From Chloroflexota bacterium (GTDB lineage: Bacteria; Chloroflexota; UBA6077): a stretch of DNA of 27,816 nucleotides. Position 1 is the stretch's first letter, and each line of letters opens with the position of its first letter. Where the stretch lies: positions 1-27,816 of the forward strand of contig JAJZQR010000037.1 in the NCBI GenBank assembly GCA_021806765.1. The letters are read 5' to 3'. The notes under the pieces were generated by a model, which saw only the letters and a program-made list of their open reading frames with translations, searched no databases and was not told the origin of the DNA. A program made the position numbers and the translations under genes. This document shows, in pieces, positions 16,201 through 22,656 of this stretch.

Positions 16201-17325
16201 CTACATCCAGGGATCGATGGCCGCCCGGGTGACCGCGGCCTGCTCTGGCTGGCGGCCAAACCACTCCGCCGCTTGGAACGCCTCCTCGATCTTGTCGAGG
16301 GGATATCGGTGGGACACGATCCTGTCCAGGGGGTAGCGGCTCCGGTTTCGCCGCAGGAACTCCAGCGCCTGGCCCAGCACCATCGGCTCGTAGTGGTTCA
16401 CGCCCACGTACCGGGCGTTCCTCCGCACCAGCTTAGCGGGGAAGAGATCGAGACTGAACCTGGCGCTGACGATGCCAACCTCCAGGTAGCTCCCTCCGGG
16501 GCGAACCATCTCGATCCCCTCGGGGATGACGTGGGGCAGACCCACCAGCTCCATGACGACCCTGGCCCCCCTGCCCCCCGTCAGGGCGCGCACCCGTTCC
16601 ACCCGCGCCTCGGGCGTCGGGAGTTCCCCCAGGCTGACGGTCTCGTCGGCCCCGAAGCTTCTGGCCAACTCCAGCCTCTGGGGGATCGCATCCACCGCTA
16701 TGATCTGTCCCGCCCCCATCTCTCGCGCCACGGCGATGGCGTACAGCCCCAGCCCTCCTGCCCCCTGCACCACCAGGGTGTCACTGAATCCGAAGTCCAC
16801 CTGCCTGAGGCTGTGGATGACCTGGGAAAGGGCACAGTTGGCCGAGGCGACCATCTCGTCCGATAGCTCGTCCGCGACCTTGAACACGAAGTGACCCGGA
16901 CGCAGGTAGTAGTACTGGCCGAAGCCCCCGTTCAGGTGGGGCCACTGGTCGGCCGACTCCAGGTTGTGGGCCGCTCGCCGTTCGCACAGGGAGAAGTGGC
17001 CGCTGGTGCAGGCCCAGCAGCGGCGGCAGGGGTAAAAGTACGGGTAGACGATCCTGTCGCCCTCCCGCAGGGGCTGGCCCAGGGAGTCGGTGCTCACCCC
17101 AGCGCCCAGACGAGCCACCTCGCCGACCATCTCGTGCCCCAACACACGCCCGCCCGGTGGCAGGATGCTGCCGCCGTCACCGCGCCACTGGTGGAGGTCG
17201 GAACCGCAGAGGTTGGACAGGTGGATCTTCACGAGGATGGCCCCCGGCTCCGGGTCGGGAACCGGGTATTCCCGCAGCTCGAAGGGATGGCCTGGACCGA
17301 CGAAGACGGCGACGCGGCACTGCAT
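16201..17325 (-). CDS. zinc-dependent alcohol dehydrogenase (medium-chain reductase family)
   Basis: 374 residues. Catalytic-zinc region: NLCGSDLHQW (38-47) with Cys40, and GHE (64-66). The structural zinc site is complete, CRRCWACTSGHFSLC (100-114). The cofactor fold has GAGGLGLYA. The sequence is nearest to threonine/polyol/butanediol-type dehydrogenases, but substrate cannot be fixed. It converges on the E1-E2 operon; a 2,3-butanediol dehydrogenase next to an acetoin dehydrogenase complex would make sense, and is only an idea. ATG 17325 starts with MQCRVAVFVG; its Shine-Dalgarno (GGAGG region of the preceding AAGGAGGCT) is good. The ORF is intact. Confidence 0.88.
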   Translation of the reverse strand: MQCRVAVFVGPGHPFELREYPVPDPEPGAILVKIHLSNLCGSDLHQWRGDGGSILPPGGRVLGHEMVGEVARLGAGVSTDSLGQPLREGDRIVYPYFYPCRRCWACTSGHFSLCERRAAHNLESADQWPHLNGGFGQYYYLRPGHFVFKVADELSDEMVASANCALSQVIHSLRQVDFGFSDTLVVQGAGGLGLYAIAVAREMGAGQIIAVDAIPQRLELARSFGADETVSLGELPTPEARVERVRALTGGRGARVVMELVGLPHVIPEGIEMVRPGGSYLEVGIVSARFSLDLFPAKLVRRNARYVGVNHYEPMVLGQALEFLRRNRSRYPLDRIVSHRYPLDKIEEAFQAAEWFGRQPEQAAVTRAAIDPWM

Positions 17326-17431
17326 CCTGGACCTAGCCTCCTTCTAGGAATGAGTGGGAGAATTGCGGCTAGCAGCTTCACGAACCTCCACAACAATACA
17401 GCAACCCGCCGCTCTTGGGAACAGGTGCTTA

Positions 17432-17620
17432 GGGCCAATACGGTTCAGTTAAGCTCGGCGTCGCGCTCAGCAGGCGGTGTTCGCCGTCATAGCAACCACC
17501 ATGTGCATGGCTTGAATCCCGCCGGATTCGCGGCCGAGAGGTCATCCGTGTCTGCAACGACGTTGCGGTCTTGGTTATTCGGAACGGCTGACCAAATCCT
17601 TTACTGAACCGTATTGTCCC
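17432..17620. mobile_element. 189-bp MITE with TA flanks
   Basis: The left end starts GGGCCAATACGGTTCAGT (17432-17449). The right end, read on the other strand, starts GGGACAATACGGTTCAGT (17620-17603): 17 of 18 bases agree, and a further AAG matches after one mismatch. Each end is flanked by TA (17430-17431 and 17621-17622), the target duplication made by IS630/Tc1-mariner transposases. No transposase is encoded inside, so this looks like a non-autonomous miniature element. Interior ORFs show no recognisable domain. Confidence 0.75.
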
Positions 17621-17625
17621 TAGAC

Positions 17626-17729
17626 CGTCATGCCCGACCTGATCGGGCATCCAGAGGCCCACGGCGATGTGGAGGAGTGGCCTCACGAAGAGAGGGGGCG
17701 TCTGGACCCCCGCTTCCGCGGGGGTGACG
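17626..17729. repeat. two-hairpin palindromic intergenic repeat (REPIN-like)
   Basis: The layout is symmetrical: CGTCA (17626-17630), hairpin TGCCCGA/TCGGGCA (17631-17649), TCCAGA (17650-17655), 45-nt spacer, TCTGGA (17701-17706), hairpin CCCCCGC/GCGGGGG (17707-17724), TGACG (17725-17729). The outer and inner flanks are exact reverse complements while the two hairpins differ in sequence. This form is common in bacterial genomes as a dispersed non-coding repeat. Confidence 0.75.
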
Positions 17730-17820
17730 TTGGCATCAGACTGTAACTCCTTCTGCCAGCCCTCATGAACCATGCCCGGCCGGCCCGGCGACAGCCGGCA
17801 CGATTCTGGCACCGCGAGTG
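17730..17820. other. short gap before the toxin-antitoxin promoter, nothing recognised
   Basis: About 90 bases with GC-rich partial palindromes (GCCGG runs near 17779-17803) but no open frame with a Shine-Dalgarno and no recognisable site. Confidence 0.3.
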
Positions 17821-17849
17821 TTGACATGTACAGCACAGCGCTGTACATT
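17821..17849 (+). promoter_or_regulatory. toxin-antitoxin promoter with embedded operator
   Basis: A perfect -35 TTGACA (17821-17826), a 17-base spacer and -10 TACATT (17844-17849). Between and overlapping them lies a perfect inverted repeat, ATGTACAGC (17826-17834) and GCTGTACAT (17840-17848), with a 5-base centre. It overlaps the last base of the -35 and five bases of the -10, so a bound repressor would exclude RNA polymerase. The antitoxin, a ribbon-helix-helix protein, is the likely repressor. Transcription should begin near 17856. Confidence 0.8.
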
Positions 17850-17893
17850 TGCAGTAGCAGCCATGCGCTGCGGGCAACCACGGGAGAAATGAG

Positions 17894-18208
17894 ATGAGCG
17901 TTCCTGCAAGAGCTACCACAACTAAGGCATCGGCAGCCAAGACCAAGAAGCGAGCGGATCTGCGCATAGCAGAGGAGAAGAAGGCGATCTACCAGTGGGC
18001 TGCCGCCGTGGAGGGCTGCTCCTTCACCGACTACGCCACCCGCGCGCTGGACAGGGCCGTCGAAGAGACCATTCAGAGGCACAACACCATCACGCTCAGC
18101 GCGCATGACATGGAGGCTTTCGTGGATGCGCTCCTCAACCCGGGTCAGCCGAACGAGCGGCTGAGCAGGTACGCCAGGTTGCACGAGGAAACGCTGGGTG
18201 ATCGGTAG
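17894..18208 (+). CDS. DUF1778 (TacA-type) antitoxin
   Basis: 104 residues, ribbon-helix-helix antitoxin of the DUF1778 family. The N-terminal part KKRADLRIAEEKKAIYQWAAAVEGCSFTDYATRALDRAVEETI (about 18-60) carries the DNA-binding fold, and the C-terminal LSAHDMEAFVDALLNPGQPNERL (68-90) is the usual toxin-neutralising region. It should block the acetyltransferase toxin and, with it, repress the operon through the palindrome at 17826-17848. A basic extension of about 15 residues precedes the fold. GGGAG at 17882-17886 serves ATG 17894. It overlaps the toxin gene by 11 bases. Two repeats lie immediately upstream. Confidence 0.9.
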   Translation: MSVPARATTTKASAAKTKKRADLRIAEEKKAIYQWAAAVEGCSFTDYATRALDRAVEETIQRHNTITLSAHDMEAFVDALLNPGQPNERLSRYARLHEETLGDR

Positions 18209-18710
18209 GGACCAGTACGAGGTTCAGCTCTTGAGGGATCAACCCCGCAAGGATTTCAATTGCGGGGTTGATGCTCTCGACCGCTACTTAATGCAGCAGG
18301 CGGGCCAGGACCTCAAGCGCAAGGTCACCGTGCCCTACGTCCTCGTCGAGACCGCGACGGGGAAGGTGGCCGGCATCTACACCCTCTCGGCTGGTTCGAT
18401 CACCGGGGACAGCCTCTCGGAGGCCGTGCGCCGCAAGCTGCCCGGGTACCAGGCATTCCCCATCGTCCTCCTCGGCAGGCTCGCCGTGGACCAGCGGTAT
18501 CAGGGGCGCGGGCTCGGCGGCCTCCTGCTGGTAGACGCTATTCTGCGCTGCGTCCAACTCCGTGAGGAGATCGACATACTGGCGGTGGTGGTCGAAGCCA
18601 AGGGAGACGCTGCAAGATCCTTCTACGAGGCGTTCGGCTTCGAGCGATTCGCGGACCAGGAGTATCACCTTTACCTGCCTATCGCCAAGGCCAAGTCGCT
18701 CCGACCGTAA
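18198..18710 (+). CDS. GNAT acetyltransferase toxin (TacT/AtaT-type)
   Basis: 170 residues, GNAT N-acetyltransferase. In TacT/AtaT toxins this fold acetylates the amino group of aminoacyl-tRNA and so stops translation. The segment FNCGVDALDRYL (20-31) is typical of this toxin group. The acetyl-CoA loop is QRYQGRGLGG (99-108), and the C-terminal SFYEAFGF (141-148) contains the Tyr143 expected in catalysis. All signatures are intact, so the toxin is probably active. The start is GTG 18198, overlapping the antitoxin stop by 11 bases; no separate Shine-Dalgarno is needed. A 13-bp inverted repeat lies within codons 14-25. An alternative, a general GNAT enzyme, is unlikely given the partner. Confidence 0.9.
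   Translation: MIGRDQYEVQLLRDQPRKDFNCGVDALDRYLMQQAGQDLKRKVTVPYVLVETATGKVAGIYTLSAGSITGDSLSEAVRRKLPGYQAFPIVLLGRLAVDQRYQGRGLGGLLLVDAILRCVQLREEIDILAVVVEAKGDAARSFYEAFGFERFADQEYHLYLPIAKAKSLRP
18238..18272 (+). repeat. 13-bp inverted repeat inside the toxin reading frame
   Basis: ATCAACCCCGCAA (18238-18250) and TTGCGGGGTTGAT (18260-18272) are perfect arms with a 9-nt loop. In mRNA this stem lies 40 bases after the GTG start. It could slow translation of the toxin or be an mRNA processing site. It encodes the conserved FNCGV region, so the chance of coincidence has to be considered. Confidence 0.6.
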
Positions 18711-18731
18711 CCATTCAGGGCACTGCACGCT

Positions 18732-18748
18732 GAAACCGCTGCGGTTTC
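18732..18748 (+). terminator. small hairpin after the toxin gene
   Basis: GAAACCG (18732-18738) and CGGTTTC (18742-18748) form a 7-bp stem with a 3-nt loop, 22 bases after the toxin stop. No T-run follows. It may contribute to termination together with the stronger hairpin at 18842-18870. Confidence 0.4.
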
Positions 18749-18841
18749 CGCCCGCTCTCGCCGATTCCAGCCCGGCCATGCCGGCACGCGTCTTCACGCT
18801 GGTATCCAGGCAGGAGGATCAGGTGCCCGAACTCGTGTGAG

Positions 18842-18870
18842 GACGGCCAGGGCTGCGCGCCCTGGCCGTC
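18842..18870. terminator. bidirectional stem-loop between tacT-like and nrdJ genes
   Basis: GACGGCCAGGGC (18842-18853) pairs perfectly with GCCCTGGCCGTC (18859-18870) around a 5-nt loop. On the plus strand it is followed by TGGATTGTTGG, on the minus strand by no T-run. It lies 51 bases past the nrdJ stop on the minus strand. Confidence 0.65.
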
Positions 18871-18920
18871 TGGATTGTTGGCAGGAGTCCCGTGTTATGC
18901 AGTCGGTCGAAGGGTCGAGG

Positions 18921-21260
18921 TCAGCACTCCGAGTAGCCGCAGGAGTAGCACTTCTGGCAGCCCTCCTCGTACACGAGGGTGGCGTGGCCGCACTCCGGAC
19001 AGAGGTCGCCCACCTTGCCCGACTCCTCCTCGAAGCCATCGTGCTGATGCCCTTCCACCGGAGTCGAAGCGGCAGAGCCCGACAATCCGAGATGCTCCGC
19101 CAGCACCTGGGCCACGGCGTCGGGCAACGAGCGCACCCGGCTCCGGCCGAAGCCCAGCTGGCGGCCGCCGCCGATGCCCGCCATTTGGCCCACGATCGCC
19201 TTCAGCCGCTCGGTGGGCGATAGGACCGAGGGGAGCCTGAGGGTCATGGAGATCAGCCGGCCCAGCGCCTCCGAGACGGCAGCCGTATCGCTGCCGGCCT
19301 TGCCCACGTTCAGGAACACCTCGAAGGGCTCCTCGTTCCCGTTCCGGTTGACCGTCACGAAAGCGGTCCCCAGAGGCGTCTCCGCACGGTAGGTCACCCC
19401 GTGGACGATCCGCGGCCTCGGCTTCACCTTCTCGCTGGAGGGCTGCGCCGCCTTGGCCTCGGCGGCACCCTTTGCCCCGTCCTGCTTCTCCACGGAACCT
19501 ACGTGCAGCACCTGGGTGCCCTTGCAGCCATCCCGGAAGACAGTGATACCGAGGCATCCAGCCTGGAACGCCTGCGTGTACACCTGGGCCACTTCCTCGA
19601 TGCTGGCCGAGTTGGGGAGGTTGACCGTCTTGGAGACGCCGTTATCCACGTGCCTCTGGAAGGCCGCCTGCATCCGCACGTGCCACTCGGGGGCCACCTC
19701 GTGGGCGGTCACGAACACCCGTCGCACATCCTCCGGGATCTCCTCCAGGCCGTGGAGCGTCCCCTGCCGGACCACCTTCTCCATCAGCTCCTCGCTGTAG
19801 AAGCCCCGCTCCTTGGCGACCCGCTCCAGCTGCGGGTTCACGAAGCTCAGGTTCCGGTCGCCCACGATGTGCCGGAAGGCGATGGCGAAGAGCGGCTCGA
19901 TCCCCGAGGTGCTTCCAGCGATGATGCTGATGGTGCCGGTCGGCGCGATGGTGGTGACGGTGGCGTTGCGGAGCGGGGGGCCGTCCTTGTAGATGCTGCC
20001 GGACCAGTTGGCGAAGGAGCCACGCTCCTGGGCGAGTTTGGCCGACTCCTCGTGGCCCACCCGCTTGATGAAGCCCATGACCTGGTCCGCCAGTTCGAGG
20101 GCCTCCTCGCTGTCGTAGGGGATGCCCAGCTGGAGCAGCATGTCCGCCCAGCCCATCACCCCCAGGCCGATCCGGCGGTTGCTCTTCACCATCAGGTCGA
20201 TGTCCGCCAGCGGATAGGGGTTGACCTCGATGACGTCGTCCAGGAATCGGACCGCCAGCCGGATGACCCTCTCCATCTCCTTCCAGTCGATGGGCCCCTT
20301 GCCGTTCTGGGACTTGCCCTTGCTGATCCTCACGAACCTGGTCAGATTGAGGGAGCCCAGGTTGCAGGCCTCGTTGGGAAGCAGCGGCTGCTCGCCGCAA
20401 GGGTTGGTGGCCTCGATCTGGCCGATCTGAGGGGTGGGATTGGCGGGGCTGGCGTTCACCCGATCGATGAAGACGAGACCCGGATCGCCCGTCCGCCACG
20501 CTGCCTGGACGATGCGGTCGAACACGTCCCGAGCCCGCAACCGTCTCACAGCTGAGCTACTGCCCGGGTCCACCAGGTCGTACTCCCCATCCTCATCCAG
20601 CGCCCTCATGAAGGCGTCGGTCATGGCCACGGAGATGTTGAAGTTGGTGATGCCGCCGTCCAGCTTGCAGTCGATGAACTCCAGGATGTCCGGGTGGTCC
20701 ACCCGCAGGATCCCCATGTTGGCGCCCCTGCGGGTCCCGCCCTGCTTCACCGCCTCGGTAGCAGCGTTGAACACCCGCATGAAGCTGACAGGGCCGCTGG
20801 CCTTGCCGCCGGTGCTCAGGACGGTGCTGTCCTTGGATCGGAGCCGGGAGAAGGCGAAACCGGTTCCACCACCGCTCTTGTGGATCAGCGCGGCCCGCTT
20901 GATGGACTCGAAGATCCCCTCCAGGGAGTCCTCCACGGGTAGTACGTAGCAGGCCGAGTACTGGAGGCCGTTGTCCTTGCCGGCGTTCATCAAGGTGGGG
21001 GAATTGGGGAGGAAGAGCATGTCCTGCATGAGATCGCGAAACTCGCCCGCGACGGCCAGGATCTCCTCCTCGCTCTTACCCCAGTTCTTTTCGGCCCTGG
21101 CGATGGCCAGCGCGACGCGCCAGCACATCCCGTCGGGAGTCTCCGTGACCTGGTCCCCCTCCCGGGCCAGGTACCTCTCCCGCAGCACCCTGAGGGCTGA
21201 TTCAGTCCACCGCCCCGTCTTGCTCACCCCTGCCACCTCAGTCATCTCTTCCCTTTCCAT
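18921..21260 (-). CDS. nrdJ: adenosylcobalamin-dependent ribonucleotide reductase (class II)
   Basis: 779 residues. It reduces ribonucleotides to deoxyribonucleotides using a B12-generated radical, with or without oxygen. Motifs are FLPNSPTLMNAG (83-94), QYSACYVLPVEDS (100-112) with Cys104, GGTRRGANMG (174-183), the active-site NPCGEQPLLPNEACNLGSLNL (286-306) with Cys288, Glu290 and Cys299, and PTGTISIIAGSTSGIEP. The C-terminal cysteine-rich zinc-ribbon tail (CPECG...GCQKCYSCGYSEC) is typical of NrdJ. There is no intein. ATG 21260 has GGAGAAGG 6 bases upstream; ATG 21245 is a second option. Two NrdR boxes lie upstream. Confidence 0.96.
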   Translation of the reverse strand: MEREEMTEVAGVSKTGRWTESALRVLRERYLAREGDQVTETPDGMCWRVALAIARAEKNWGKSEEEILAVAGEFRDLMQDMLFLPNSPTLMNAGKDNGLQYSACYVLPVEDSLEGIFESIKRAALIHKSGGGTGFAFSRLRSKDSTVLSTGGKASGPVSFMRVFNAATEAVKQGGTRRGANMGILRVDHPDILEFIDCKLDGGITNFNISVAMTDAFMRALDEDGEYDLVDPGSSSAVRRLRARDVFDRIVQAAWRTGDPGLVFIDRVNASPANPTPQIGQIEATNPCGEQPLLPNEACNLGSLNLTRFVRISKGKSQNGKGPIDWKEMERVIRLAVRFLDDVIEVNPYPLADIDLMVKSNRRIGLGVMGWADMLLQLGIPYDSEEALELADQVMGFIKRVGHEESAKLAQERGSFANWSGSIYKDGPPLRNATVTTIAPTGTISIIAGSTSGIEPLFAIAFRHIVGDRNLSFVNPQLERVAKERGFYSEELMEKVVRQGTLHGLEEIPEDVRRVFVTAHEVAPEWHVRMQAAFQRHVDNGVSKTVNLPNSASIEEVAQVYTQAFQAGCLGITVFRDGCKGTQVLHVGSVEKQDGAKGAAEAKAAQPSSEKVKPRPRIVHGVTYRAETPLGTAFVTVNRNGNEEPFEVFLNVGKAGSDTAAVSEALGRLISMTLRLPSVLSPTERLKAIVGQMAGIGGGRQLGFGRSRVRSLPDAVAQVLAEHLGLSGSAASTPVEGHQHDGFEEESGKVGDLCPECGHATLVYEEGCQKCYSCGYSEC

Positions 21261-21363
21261 CGCGAGCCTTCTCCAAGCCCGCCCCTACAGTCTCTGCTCC
21301 CGCCTTGCCCCACCGGCAACCGCCTCTGCCCTCAAGTGGCAGCTACCAACAGGTAGACAGGTT

Positions 21364-21379
21364 ACACAAGATATTGTGT
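21364..21379. promoter_or_regulatory. NrdR box, proximal to nrdJ
   Basis: ACACAAGATATTGTGT fits the 16-bp NrdR consensus ACACWATATAWAGTGT-like palindrome, with both ACAC and GTGT ends intact. NrdR, an ATP/dATP-sensing zinc repressor, binds such boxes in pairs. This one overlaps the predicted -10 of nrdJ. The nrdR gene is not in the window. Confidence 0.88.
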
Positions 21380-21401
21380 ATGTCCCCCTCGAAGGACACA
21401 A
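21373..21401 (-). promoter_or_regulatory. candidate nrdJ promoter
   Basis: On the minus strand TTGTGT (21401-21396) is a fair -35; after 17 bases CACAAT (21378-21373) matches 4 of 6 bases of the -10. Each element lies inside one NrdR box, which gives a direct mechanism of repression. Start near 21366, leader about 105 nt. Confidence 0.45.
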
Positions 21402-21411
21402 CATCTTGTGT
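21396..21411. promoter_or_regulatory. NrdR box, distal to nrdJ
   Basis: ACACAACATCTTGTGT is the second box. It starts exactly 32 bases from the first, three turns of the helix, which is the spacing expected for paired NrdR binding. It overlaps the predicted -35. Confidence 0.88.
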
Positions 21412-21506
21412 GGTCTAGCGCCTGTATGATGCCACAACTACCTGGCATGTCAAGGGGATTCGGACGAGTTATGGGGAAAGATCTTGAGAAACCTGGAGGA
21501 CTGAGC

Positions 21507-22517
21507 TTACATCCAGGGTTCGGAGGTGAACTCTCGGCCCATCAGCCGGGCGAGGCCTTCCTGGGGGCTGATCCCTTCGAAGAGGACGGCGTGGACCTGG
21601 CGGGTGATCGGCATCTCCACCCCTCTTTGCCTCGCCAGCTTCAGGATAGCCCGGGTGGCAGGGACACCTTCCACCACCATTGGGGAGCCGGCCTGAACAT
21701 CTTCCACGGTCTTGCCCCGAGCTATCGCCTCCCCCGCGGCGCGATTCCGGCTGTGGCGGCTGGTGCAGGTGGCGATCAGGTCGCCGATGCCGGCCAACCC
21801 GGCCACCGTCGAAGGCTCGCCTCCCATCTCCACCACCAGCCGGCCGATCTCCGCCAGGCTGCGGGTGATCAGCGCCGCCTTGGCGTTGTCCCCGTAGCCC
21901 AGGCCGTCGGACATGCCGGCCGCCAGCGCCACCACGTTCTTGACAGCGCCACACAACTCCACGCCGACCACATCGGGGTTGGTGTACACGCGGAAGGTGC
22001 GGGTGGCCAGGAGGGATTGGAGACGTCGGGCCACCTCCTGGTCGCGGCAGGCGACCACTGTGGCCGTGGGAATGCCCCGGCTGACCTCCTCAGCGTGGTT
22101 GGGGCCCGACACGGCAGCCACCCTGCCCCGATGGGCATCTCCCAGAGCCCCCTCCAGCAGCTCGGTGCACCTCTCGAGCGTTTCCAGGTCCAGCCCCTTG
22201 CTGCCACTCACCACCATCTGGTCCGGCCCCACCAGGGGGCCGAGCCGGGCGGCCACCTCGCCCATATAGCGGGAGATGGCCGGCACCAGCACCACCGAGG
22301 CGTCCGCTATGGCCTCCCCCATTGCCGAAGTGGCCCGCACGTTCTCGGGGATCCGGACGCCCGGAAGGTAATCGGGGTTCTCTCGGGTGAGTTCGATCTG
22401 CTGGGCCAGCGCGGAGCGCCTGGCCCAGAGCCACACCTGGTGGCCTTTGCCGGCCAGCAGCACGGCCAGAGCGGTTCCCCACCCGCCGGCGTTGATGACG
22501 CAGATTTTCTCAGACAC
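21507..22517 (-). CDS. gpsA: glycerol-3-phosphate dehydrogenase [NAD(P)+]
   Basis: 336 residues from the chosen start. Cytoplasmic GpsA reduces dihydroxyacetone phosphate to sn-glycerol 3-phosphate for phospholipids. The N-terminal nucleotide-binding fold reads VINAGGWGTALA (7-18) where VxGAGSWGTALA is usual, so the first Gly of GxGxxG is Asn. SGSKGLD, SGPNHAEEV, GAVKNVVALAAGM with the catalytic Lys, and AGIGDLIATCTS with the substrate-binding region are conserved. GTG 22517 is preferred over GTG 22532 because it gives MSEKICVINAGG, the usual distance to the first strand, and GGTGGA upstream is a possible Shine-Dalgarno; it remains uncertain. Divergent from plsY. Confidence 0.93.
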   Translation of the reverse strand: MSEKICVINAGGWGTALAVLLAGKGHQVWLWARRSALAQQIELTRENPDYLPGVRIPENVRATSAMGEAIADASVVLVPAISRYMGEVAARLGPLVGPDQMVVSGSKGLDLETLERCTELLEGALGDAHRGRVAAVSGPNHAEEVSRGIPTATVVACRDQEVARRLQSLLATRTFRVYTNPDVVGVELCGAVKNVVALAAGMSDGLGYGDNAKAALITRSLAEIGRLVVEMGGEPSTVAGLAGIGDLIATCTSRHSRNRAAGEAIARGKTVEDVQAGSPMVVEGVPATRAILKLARQRGVEMPITRQVHAVLFEGISPQEGLARLMGREFTSEPWM

Positions 22518-22538
22518 CTTCAGTCCACCCACCGCGTT

Positions 22539-22548
22539 ATGCTATCAT
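22539..22548. promoter_or_regulatory. overlapping divergent extended -10 elements for gpsA and plsY
   Basis: On the plus strand TGCTATCAT (22540-22548) is an extended -10 for plsY. On the minus strand TGATAGCAT (22547-22539) is an extended -10 for gpsA. They share nearly all bases. Predicted starts are about 22555 (+) and 22532 (-), the latter at the first GTG of gpsA. Neither -35 is strong. Confidence 0.45.
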
Positions 22549-22656
22549 GGTTAAGGGTCGAACACTGATATGTGGGCTTGGGGACACCCCAAACCCCGCC
22601 AGGCGCTGCGCCCTGGACCCGCTCTATAGGCGCCTTCGCCCGGCTAGCGAGGAAAG
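22549..22656 (+). other. plsY leader with hairpins
   Basis: TTGGGG (22578-22583) pairs with CCCCAA (22587-22592), and CCAGG (22599-22603) with CCTGG (22612-22616). The stretch resembles GC-rich palindromic filler found between genes in many high-GC genomes. GAGGAA just before ATG 22657 is the Shine-Dalgarno. Confidence 0.4.

Noticed and set aside
17429..18184. 251-codon minus-strand open frame across the MITE and the antitoxin gene
   Set aside because: It runs through both repeats and antisense to a well-supported antitoxin; no domain is recognisable.
18921..21260. Intein or truncation in nrdJ
   Set aside because: All active-site blocks run without interruption and the zinc-ribbon tail is present.
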